Source: UJ101 sp047975265
GTDB taxonomy: Bacteria > Bacteroidota > Bacteroidia > Flavobacteriales > UJ101
Length of the DNA: 64,000 bases
Assembly (NCBI GenBank): GCA_047975265.1
Contig: JBKEDE010000030.1
Location: 1-64,000 of the forward strand
Direction of reading: 5' to 3'
The notes below the pieces were generated by a model. The model saw only the letters and a list, made by a program, of their open reading frames with translations. It made no database searches and was not told the DNA's origin. The position numbers and the translations under genes were made by a program. Below, one piece after another: positions 36,063 through 42,688 of the stretch; positions within the stretch are counted from its first letter, which is position 1, and every line of letters begins with the position of its first letter.

Positions 36063-36707
36063 TTATCCTTTTTTATGAAAATTAAAATTTTTAGAAAGTC
36101 CTACTCCAAAAGTAGAGGCATTTATACCTGCAATAGTGCTTTTTGTCCAACCGTCATCATTTTTGGTTTGAAGCAGTGAAAGCTCTGCAAACTTAAATTT
36201 TAAAGCCCAACCTCCTCCGAGAAATACAGCAACTAAAGGATATGCTCGCAGGCGGTATCCTGTAAATGTGTCCATAATACCGGAAGCTAAAGGTCCTTTT
36301 CCCCATACGTAATGGGCATCAACTTGACCTATTAGAGCAAAATATTTACCCAGAGTTATTGAGGGACTATAAAAAAGTCCGGCTTCATTCTGTCTGTATG
36401 TGGTATTATCATCAACCACATGATGGGCATGAGCATAGTTTACCCCGATCACATCATTATTGTTTATAAAATATCCAACACCTATGGGAATTTCTGCACT
36501 ACCACTGGTTCCTGCTGAATAGGAACTTCCTGTTGGAGTTTTAGTTTTAATGTAGTTAAAAGAACCATACAGTAGAATTTGTCCCTTAGGTCCTGCTTCA
36601 TCTTTTTTAAGTCTTCTTGCTCCTAATTGTGCTTCTGCTTTAACAGAAAATAGAAACATTACAATTAAGGCAATAGAAGATATTATTCTTTTATTTAAAT
36701 GTATCAT
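36063..36707 (-). CDS. Outer-membrane beta-barrel protein inside the urease operon
   Basis: This 214-residue protein has a signal peptide (to about residue 26, KAEAQ) and then alternating polar and hydrophobic strands with aromatic girdles (ILLYGSFNYIKT, EIPIGVGYFINNNDVIGVNY, FAELSLLQTK, STFGVGLSKNFNF), the pattern of a small outer-membrane barrel with about eight strands. It is not a recognised urease gene. It sits between ureC and ureE with 5 bases to ureE, downstream of a perfect 39-base palindrome. A role as a urea or nickel pore, or as a pH-stress porin, is possible from position only. Confidence 0.75.
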   Translation of the reverse strand: MIHLNKRIISSIALIVMFLFSVKAEAQLGARRLKKDEAGPKGQILLYGSFNYIKTKTPTGSSYSAGTSGSAEIPIGVGYFINNNDVIGVNYAHAHHVVDDNTTYRQNEAGLFYSPSITLGKYFALIGQVDAHYVWGKGPLASGIMDTFTGYRLRAYPLVAVFLGGGWALKFKFAELSLLQTKNDDGWTKSTIAGINASTFGVGLSKNFNFHKKG

Positions 36708-36731
36708 TTGTTTAATATTTAAGTATTATAT

Positions 36732-36770
36732 TATACCATAAGGTTTAATTTAATTAAACCTTATGGTATA
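36732..36770. repeat. Perfect 39-nt palindrome between ureC and the barrel gene
   Basis: Arms of 19 bases (left arm TATACCATAAGGTTTAATT) with a single central base form an exact inverted repeat. It lies 7 bases after the ureC stop. The minus strand past it is AT-rich without a clean U-run, so it looks more like an mRNA-processing or stability hairpin than a full terminator. A dimeric-protein operator is the alternative. Confidence 0.85.
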
Positions 36771-36776
36771 AATGGT

Positions 36777-38498
36777 TTAGAACAAGTAATATAGTTGAGT
36801 CAAAGGTAATTTTTCGGCAGGCTCGCAAGTGATATACTCGCCGTCCACTGTTACCTTGTAATTTTCAGGATTTACTTCTATTTCAGGAGTCTTATCGTTA
36901 TGGATAAGGTCTGATTTAGAAATATTTCTACAATTTTTTACCGGAAGAATTAATTTTTCCAATTTATATCCGGCGATAGCACCATTATCAACAGAAGCCT
37001 GAGATACAAAGGTGGCACAAGTTCCAAGTCTTGCTCTTCCGTGAGCTCCAAACATATTTCTGTAAATAACAGGTTGAGGTGTTGGAATAGAGGCATTGGC
37101 ATCGCCCATTTTGCTCGCCAGTACAAATCCACCTTTTACAATCATTTCAGGTTTTACCCCAAACAATGCAGGTTTCCAAATAACTAAGTCTGCCAGTTTG
37201 CCTTCCTCTACAGAACCTACATAATTGGAAATACCGTGAGCAATAGCAGGATTGATAGTATATTTTGCAACATATCTTTTTGCACGGAAGTTATCATTCC
37301 CTGAATCTTTATCTTCTGCCAACAAACCTCTTTGGTCTTTCATCTTGCTGGCAGTCTGCCAAGTTCTGGTAATTACTTCACCACAGCGACCCATTGCTTG
37401 TGAGTCGGAACTCATAATACTAAATACTCCCATGTCATGCAGAATGTCTTCGGCAGCAATGGTTTCAGGACGGATACGAGAATCAGCAAACGCCACATCT
37501 TCAGGAATATTCTTACTCAAATGGTGGCATACCATCAACATATCCAAATGCTCGTCAATAGTATTGACGGTGTATGGACGTGTTGGATTTGTAGATGCCG
37601 GAAGCACATTAGGATACATGGCTGCTCTGATAATATCGGGAGCATGACCTCCTCCTGCACCCTCCGTGTGGAAAGTGTGAATTACTCTTCCATTGATGGC
37701 TTTCATTGTGTCTTCCAAAAATCCTGCTTCGTTTAGTGTATCGGTGTGGATTGCCACTTGTACATCGTATTTGTCAGCAACTTTTAGTGAAGCATCAATC
37801 ACTGCAGGAGTTGATCCCCAATCCTCATGTATTTTTACTCCCAAAGCTCCTGCTTCAACTTGCTCTTCAATAGGGGCTTCCACAGCACAATTACCTTTCC
37901 CAAAAAATCCCAAATTCATAGGATACTCTTCGGCTGCTTCGAGCATCTTTTGAATATTGAATTGTCCCGGAGTTATTGTCGTTGCATTGGTTCCGTCGTT
38001 AGGACCTGTTCCGCCACCTATCATTGTAGTAATCCCGCTGTAAAGAGATGTTTCAATCTGTTGTGGACAAATAAAATGAATGTGAGTATCTATCCCTCCG
38101 GCTGTTATAATGTAGCCTTTTCCACCGTGTACTTCAGTAGAAGCTCCTATAATCATATTTGGAGATACGCCGTCCATCGTATCCGGATTTCCAGCCTTAC
38201 CAATTCCTACGATTTTACCGTCTTTGATTCCGATATCTGCTTTCACAATTCCCCAGTGGTCAATGATGATAGCTCCTGTTATGCAGAGGTCTAACACTCC
38301 TTCATCTCTTTTGGCAGTAACGTTTTGTCCCATACCGTCGCGAACGGTTTTTCCACCTCCGAAAACAGCTTCGTCCCCGTAGTGTGTGTAATCTTTTTCT
38401 ATTTCGATAATCAGGTCGGTGTCACCTAATCTGACTTTATCTCCGGCAGTTGGTCCCAATATATTGGCATACTGCTTTCTATCTACTTTTAAGCTCAT
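36777..38498 (-). CDS. ureC: Urease subunit alpha
   Basis: This 573-residue catalytic subunit (567 in Klebsiella) hydrolyses urea to ammonia and carbamate at a di-nickel site. The ligands are visible: GGIDTHIHFICPQQ (two His), the carbamylated Lys in GALGVKIHEDWG, His in VQVAIHTDTLNE and FHTEGAGGGHAPD, and Asp in FSIMSSDSQAMGR. The mobile flap carries Cys-His-His in MLMVCHHLSKNIPEDVAFAD. It starts 3 bases after the ureB stop. Base composition is visibly higher in G+C than its neighbours, probably owing to strong protein conservation. Confidence 0.98.
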   Translation of the reverse strand: MSLKVDRKQYANILGPTAGDKVRLGDTDLIIEIEKDYTHYGDEAVFGGGKTVRDGMGQNVTAKRDEGVLDLCITGAIIIDHWGIVKADIGIKDGKIVGIGKAGNPDTMDGVSPNMIIGASTEVHGGKGYIITAGGIDTHIHFICPQQIETSLYSGITTMIGGGTGPNDGTNATTITPGQFNIQKMLEAAEEYPMNLGFFGKGNCAVEAPIEEQVEAGALGVKIHEDWGSTPAVIDASLKVADKYDVQVAIHTDTLNEAGFLEDTMKAINGRVIHTFHTEGAGGGHAPDIIRAAMYPNVLPASTNPTRPYTVNTIDEHLDMLMVCHHLSKNIPEDVAFADSRIRPETIAAEDILHDMGVFSIMSSDSQAMGRCGEVITRTWQTASKMKDQRGLLAEDKDSGNDNFRAKRYVAKYTINPAIAHGISNYVGSVEEGKLADLVIWKPALFGVKPEMIVKGGFVLASKMGDANASIPTPQPVIYRNMFGAHGRARLGTCATFVSQASVDNGAIAGYKLEKLILPVKNCRNISKSDLIHNDKTPEIEVNPENYKVTVDGEYITCEPAEKLPLTQLYYLF

Positions 38499-38501
38499 TT
38501 T

Positions 38502-38870
38502 TTAATTGTTTTTAAAATTTGATTCTTTGGCTTTTGTAAGACTTGCTTTCTTATTGTCTTCAGAATCGACTGAAGCATTAACAAGATTGTTAAAGCCCAT
38601 GGCTTTTTTGTTACCGCCTATTTTTACGAGTTCTACCTCTTTCTCTTCACCGGGTTCGAAACGAACTGCGGTGCTTGCAACGATGTTTAGTCTCATTCCA
38701 AATGCTTTTGCACGGTCAAAGCTCATTGCTTTATTAACTTCAAAAAAGTGAAAATGTGAACCTACCTGTATAGGACGGTCTCCTGTGTTTACCACTTTGA
38801 TTTTTACGGTCTCTCTGCCTTCATTACAGATGATAGTACCTTCTTTTACGAATATTTCTCCTGGTATCAT
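38502..38870 (-). CDS. ureB: Urease subunit beta
   Basis: This 122-residue beta-sheet subunit opens MIPGEIFVKEGTIICNEGRE, as in other UreB, and has VNTGDRPIQVGSHFHFFEVN and VRFEPGEEKEVELVKIGG. It packs on UreC and helps hold the active-site flap. There are 12 bases to ureA upstream. The C-terminal 20 residues are Lys/Asn rich and a little longer than the core family. Subunits A and B are separate here, unlike the fused form in Helicobacter. Confidence 0.97.
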   Translation of the reverse strand: MIPGEIFVKEGTIICNEGRETVKIKVVNTGDRPIQVGSHFHFFEVNKAMSFDRAKAFGMRLNIVASTAVRFEPGEEKEVELVKIGGNKKAMGFNNLVNASVDSEDNKKASLTKAKESNFKNN

Positions 38871-38882
38871 AATAATTAAGTA

Positions 38883-39185
38883 TTAATGAATTGGATTATG
38901 AACAGTTACAAGCTTAGTTCCATCGGGGAAAGTTGCCTCTATCTGAACATCATGAATCATTTCTGCCACGCCGGGCATTACCTCATTTTTAGTTAGAAGC
39001 TCTGCTCCTTCTTGCATGAGCTCTGCTACTTTTTTTCCGTCTCTTGCTCCCTCCAACAAGAAGTGACTAATTAGTGCCACCGCTTCCGGATAATTTAGTT
39101 TAAGACCTCTGGCCTTTCTCTTGAGAGCTAACTCACCTGCCATATGCAGCATAAGTTTCTCTGTTTCTCTTGGAGTTAAATGCAT
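38883..39185 (-). CDS. ureA: Urease subunit gamma
   Basis: This 100-residue subunit starts MHLTPRETEKLMLHMAGELA and contains NYPEAVALISHFLLEGARDG and MPGVAEMIHDVQIEATFPDG, the standard UreA blocks. Length equals that of Klebsiella UreA. It is the first gene of the urease run, so the operon promoter should lie to its right, in the long gap 39186-40240. I could not place a consensus -7 box close to the start. Confidence 0.97.
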   Translation of the reverse strand: MHLTPRETEKLMLHMAGELALKRKARGLKLNYPEAVALISHFLLEGARDGKKVAELMQEGAELLTKNEVMPGVAEMIHDVQIEATFPDGTKLVTVHNPIH

Positions 39186-39267
39186 ACTTTTTTGTTTTAA
39201 AATTAAACATACTACATACAGTCTGTCTTTCTAAAAAAGGCAGATTGTACAATTACTATCAATTGTT

Positions 39268-39285
39268 TCAGGTTGTTATACCTGA
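39268..39285. promoter_or_regulatory. Inverted repeat upstream of ureA, possible operator
   Basis: TCAGGT and ACCTGA are exact 6-base arms around TGTTAT. The position 83 bases before the ureA start fits a dimeric regulator such as a nickel or nitrogen sensor, but the arms do not match a binding site I know. Confidence 0.3.
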
Positions 39286-39456
39286 TTTTTAACTACGGAT
39301 TTTTTAAGAGATCCTTTTAGAAGTTATAATCCTCGAAAACGAAATATATAACCAATATAATAAATGATCTAAAATTTGAGCATTATTTTTGCTTTGTTAG
39401 CTAAATAAGCTTTAAATCTTCTATAAGAAAGAGTTTATGTGAAGATTGAAAAACAG

Positions 39457-39723
39457 TTATCCTGTATTTAATTTGAAGATATGTATCAAGGAAATGTTAG
39501 ATAAGGTAACTTGATACGTTTGTTTGGTAATAAAGTGTTTAACGGATCGTGTAAAATCCTGAAAAACAACAAATTTTGCTTCAAAGGCTAATGAGAATAA
39601 GCCCTTGGTAGCACTTAACTGATTTTCAATTTTAGTTCCCATTTTTTCTAATTTTAATTCACCTCTTTTTACATTTATAAACGAAGAAAAAACTGTAAAA
39701 TCTATACGATTAACTAAAAGCAT
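39457..39723 (-). CDS. Doubtful 88-residue reading frame upstream of ureA
   Basis: The frame starts MLLVNRIDFTVFSSFINVKR and shows no domain, signal peptide or clear composition of a real protein, though a central part (KGLFSLAFEAKFVVFQDFTR) looks amphipathic. A TACATTTG box lies on the same strand at 39983-39990, about 260 bases upstream. It could be a relic, a small gene, or chance. Confidence 0.25.
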   Translation of the reverse strand: MLLVNRIDFTVFSSFINVKRGELKLEKMGTKIENQLSATKGLFSLAFEAKFVVFQDFTRSVKHFITKQTYQVTLSNISLIHIFKLNTG

Positions 39724-40192
39724 TATATTAAAAGACTAACAGTAACAAAGGCTGTTAATAATTATAGCGTACAAACTTTGGGTTTTAACACTTCAGTTTA
39801 TATCTATAACGTCGGTATTATTAATAACAGTATTAAACTGGTGTTAAGTAAATGTTAAATTAATTTTGAGAGCGACTAAATAGAAGAAGTCTCTCTTTTA
39901 TCAATAGTACATTAAATTCAAATGTGATAGAACTTACATATTATCAAAACTATTTTATGTAGTTGATAACTGTTTGACCCGACAAATGTATAAACTATAA
40001 ATGAAAAAAAAAAGAAAAAGATTATTTTTTTCGGTTAAATTTTTTTAAAATAATTATTTCGATCTGTTTTTGAATTTTAAAATACTGATTATCAGTCTTT
40101 ATTTAAAATATGAAATAGAATTAATTTTGAGTATTTTCTTTATTAAGAAGCTCTTCTAACCCGTTAATTTATATTATCCATAAAAATAATTA

Positions 40193-40221
40193 TTTGAACT
40201 AATTTTTAAAACTTATCTTTG
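40193..40221 (+). promoter_or_regulatory. Promoter of pssA
   Basis: TTTG (40193-40196), a 17-base spacer and TATCTTTG (40214-40221) fit the Bacteroidota -33 / -7 consensus (TTTG, TAnnTTTG). It ends 19 bases before the pssA ATG and is the best promoter match I found in the window. Confidence 0.6.
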
Positions 40222-40240
40222 ATTAAATTCGTATTTTTAA

Positions 40241-40960
40241 ATGAAAAGGCATATTCCTAATATTCTAACACTGATTAACCTTTTTTGTGGATGTTTAGCA
40301 ATTAAGACATTAATGGAAATTTATTTTGATTTCAATCTTTCTACAAACAACACATTGTACTTAACCATAGGAATTTATGTAGCGTTATCACTTTTTTTTG
40401 ATTTTACAGATGGTTTGGTGGCACGATTATTAAATGTAAAATCCGAATTGGGAGTTCAATTAGACTCTTTGGCTGATATAGTTACTTTTGGAGTCTTACC
40501 GGGATTTATGATGGTATTTTTTATAAAACATTTGTCAGGAGTTGAGAATCCGTATTTTCAATATATGGGCTTACTCATCACATTATTTTCAGCTTTACGC
40601 CTTGCAAAATTTAACTTAGATGAAACCCAATCTGAAAATTTTAAAGGATTAGCCGTTCCGGCCAATACTATTTTTATTGTATCATTAGCTTTTATTTCTC
40701 CCGATTCATCTTTAGGGAAAATTATTTTTACACCCATTAGTTTAACACTACTAATTTTTTTATTATGTTATCTTTTGGTTAGTAATATTCCGATGTTTTC
40801 GTTTAAGATGAAAAACCTGAATTTTTCAGATAATATTCATCGATACTTATTATTGATTATTTCCATTGTTTTACTTATCTTTTTTCAGTTAGCAGCTTTA
40901 CCATTCATTATTATATTATATATTGTACTATCACTTATTTTTAAAAAGAATTTCGCATAA
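40241..40960 (+). CDS. pssA: CDP-diacylglycerol--serine O-phosphatidyltransferase
   Basis: This 239-residue membrane enzyme makes phosphatidylserine, the precursor of phosphatidylethanolamine. The CDP-alcohol transferase motif DGX2ARX8GX3DX3D is complete as DGLVARLLNVKSELGVQLDS followed by LAD (about residues 57-79), and about seven helices surround it. The N-terminal KRHIPNILTLINLFCGCLAI is typical of type II PssA rather than of PgsA. It leads a run of four rightward genes with small gaps. Confidence 0.92.
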   Translation: MKRHIPNILTLINLFCGCLAIKTLMEIYFDFNLSTNNTLYLTIGIYVALSLFFDFTDGLVARLLNVKSELGVQLDSLADIVTFGVLPGFMMVFFIKHLSGVENPYFQYMGLLITLFSALRLAKFNLDETQSENFKGLAVPANTIFIVSLAFISPDSSLGKIIFTPISLTLLIFLLCYLLVSNIPMFSFKMKNLNFSDNIHRYLLLIISIVLLIFFQLAALPFIIILYIVLSLIFKKNFA

Positions 40961-40975
40961 AATTATTACTCGATT

Positions 40976-41740
40976 ATGAATTTGAATCTTTCAAAACCAC
41001 TTTGTTTTTTTGACCTTGAAACTACTGGAATTAATGTAGCAAAAGACCGAATTGTAGAAATTTCCATCCTAAAAGTATTTCCTAACGGAAACAAAGAGAG
41101 CAAAACATGGAAAGTCAATCCAACAATTCCTATTCCACCCGAAACATCTGCTATTCACGGTATTTATGATAAAGATGTGGAAAATGAACCCACATTCAAA
41201 GAAATAGCTTCCAAGATTTATGATATAATTAAAGATTCTGATTTAGCAGGATTTAATTCTAATCGTTTTGATGTTCCCTTATTAGCAGAAGAGTTGCTCA
41301 GAGCTGAAGTGGATTTTGATTTAGAAAAACATAAATTAGTCGATGCACAAGTAATCTTTCATAAATTAGAACCACGAAATCTTGCTGCTGCGTATAAATT
41401 TTATTGTAATCAAGATTTGGTAGATGCCCATAGTGCTGCTGCAGATACAAATGCAACGTATGAAATTTTAAAAGCACAAGTTGAAAAATACGATGAAGTT
41501 AAAAACGACATAAAATTTTTAAGTAACTTTTCCAGTCATAAAAAAATGGCTGACTTAGCAGGATTTATCGTGTATAACGGAAAAGATGAAACTTTTACTT
41601 TTGGAAAATACAAAGGACAGAAAGTAGAGGAAGTATTGCAAAAAGATCAAGGCTATTATAGTTGGATTCAAAACGCTGATTTTCCGCTATATACCAAAAA
41701 GGTTCTGACACGTATTAAATTGAGAAATTTTAATAAATAA
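40976..41740 (+). CDS. DnaQ-like 3'-5' exonuclease
   Basis: This 254-residue protein has a DEDD exonuclease domain (residues 8-170): CFFDLETTGI (Exo I with DE), GFNSNRFDVPLLAEEL (Exo II Asp) and DAHSAAADTNATYEIL (Exo III, HxAxxD type). The C-terminal 70 residues, with FTFGKYKGQKVEEVL and YYSWIQNADFP, match the small DUF3820-like module found after such nucleases. Role in DNA repair or RNA maturation is likely but not specified by sequence. It follows pssA after 15 bases. Confidence 0.88.
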   Translation: MNLNLSKPLCFFDLETTGINVAKDRIVEISILKVFPNGNKESKTWKVNPTIPIPPETSAIHGIYDKDVENEPTFKEIASKIYDIIKDSDLAGFNSNRFDVPLLAEELLRAEVDFDLEKHKLVDAQVIFHKLEPRNLAAAYKFYCNQDLVDAHSAAADTNATYEILKAQVEKYDEVKNDIKFLSNFSSHKKMADLAGFIVYNGKDETFTFGKYKGQKVEEVLQKDQGYYSWIQNADFPLYTKKVLTRIKLRNFNK

Positions 41741-41749
41741 GATTTTTTT

Positions 41750-41953
41750 ATGTTTGATTTTAATATAAATCCTAATCTCATTATAGGCTTTGGTTTGGCT
41801 TTTTTACTTATGGGAATAATCAATATAGTAAAGCCCGATTTGCCTTTCTTTTCCATAAAAGGAAATCCTAAACAAACCCGTATAAAAGGAATTATTCGGG
41901 TAGCTTTTGCTACAGCTTTTATTTTAATTTATTATTTCAAAGCAATACGATAA
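41750..41953 (+). CDS. Small two-helix membrane protein
   Basis: This 67-residue protein has two hydrophobic helices (about 10-30 and 48-63) separated by a short basic loop (KGNPKQTRIKGI). It begins 9 bases after the exonuclease gene, in the same direction, and looks genuinely coding from its position and composition. Function unknown. Confidence 0.6.
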   Translation: MFDFNINPNLIIGFGLAFLLMGIINIVKPDLPFFSIKGNPKQTRIKGIIRVAFATAFILIYYFKAIR

Positions 41954-41965
41954 AAATATTTTAAA

Positions 41966-42388
41966 ATGAAAATACTTCAGTTTATACTTTTTAATTTGCT
42001 ATTTTCCTGTCAGAATAATAGTGTCCTCTATTTACAAGATAATGTTTCTATCAAACTAACTACCTTAAATTCAAATAAGATTAAGTTTGTTTTAAATGCG
42101 AAAGAATATGGATTTATCGACTATTCGAATACAGCAGAATTGGTTCTCATTGAAGATTTAGATGGGAAAATGATTATACCAGAAGGTACAAATCGTATAA
42201 ATTATAATAACCCCAAAGATATTATTGGAATTAAGTGTGATAGTACATATAGTTTTAGTAATGATATTTTAAGTATATTTATTGCATTAGAAAATATTAA
42301 CCATAAAAGGATGGATTTTCAACTAGAAAATAATGGAAAAAAGAAAATATCTATCGGTAAAACATTAATAAAAAAAGCCTCTCACTAA
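41966..42388 (+). CDS. Small lipoprotein, unrecognised
   Basis: This 140-residue protein has a lipoprotein signal ending LLFSC (Cys15) and a mature part of beta-type sequence (VSIKLTTLNSNKIKFVLNAK, LSIFIALENINHKRMDFQLE). I recognise no domain. It is the last gene of the pssA run; its last codons form the left arm of the terminator that follows. Confidence 0.6.
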   Translation: MKILQFILFNLLFSCQNNSVLYLQDNVSIKLTTLNSNKIKFVLNAKEYGFIDYSNTAELVLIEDLDGKMIIPEGTNRINYNNPKDIIGIKCDSTYSFSNDILSIFIALENINHKRMDFQLENNGKKKISIGKTLIKKASH

Positions 42389-42399
42389 CGAGGGGCTTT
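42374..42399 (+). terminator. Terminator of the pssA run
   Basis: AAAGCCTCTC / GAGGGGCTTT stem (one mismatch that is G-U in one strand) with loop ACTAAC, overlapping the stop codon of the small lipoprotein, followed by TATCATT. A-run on the left and short T-run on the right. Confidence 0.7.
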
Positions 42400-42403
42400 A
42401 TCA

Positions 42404-42655
42404 TTACATAATACTTTGCAATTTCGTTTGTTTAAGGAAGGAATCGAGGAGCTTCCCATGTCGCCGTATGCTCTTCCATTGGTAAAAAGTACCTTGGCTG
42501 ATGCCGTGTTCTCGGCAAATCTCGTTTACCGTTTTTCCTTGATTTTGTTCAGATAAGATCTTCACGATCTGAACTTCTGTAAATTTTCTTTGTTTCATCT
42601 TTTCCAAATTTAGTAACTCTAGTTTTAACCGTTACTGTTTTTGGGGAAGATTACA
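42404..42655 (-). mobile_element. Remnant of an IS3-family insertion sequence
   Basis: On the minus strand the left end TGTAATCTTCCCC (42655 leftwards) is followed by the orfA start MKQRKFTEVQIVKILSEQNQ (ATG at 42598), then GKTVNEICREHGISQGTFYQWKS, the helix-turn-helix of IS3/IS150-type OrfA. After QWKS the frame is lost: single-base changes turn the usual KYGGME continuation into unrelated residues, and the element stops at the terminator of the neighbouring lipoprotein gene. orfB and the right end are gone. It is therefore a dead relic of about 250 bases between pssA run and the ClC gene. Confidence 0.8.
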
Positions 42656-42688
42656 ATAGATGTTCTATAAAATGAATGAAATGGTGTA

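Larger units (their letters stand above)
39186..40240. other. About 1 kb of mostly noncoding sequence upstream of ureA
   Basis: Apart from one doubtful 88-codon reading frame (39457-39723), the region is AT-rich and rich in stops. An inverted repeat TCAGGT-TGTTAT-ACCTGA lies at 39268-39285, about 80 bases upstream of ureA, in a place suited to an operator. Another (TTATCAA / TTGATAA) spans 39937-39969. The right end holds the pssA promoter. I see no tRNA or known riboswitch here. Confidence 0.5.

Noticed and set aside
37252..38294. Long open frames on the strand opposite ureC
   Set aside because: They are antisense to a fully conserved urease alpha subunit, have no domain or start context, and arise from its codon bias.
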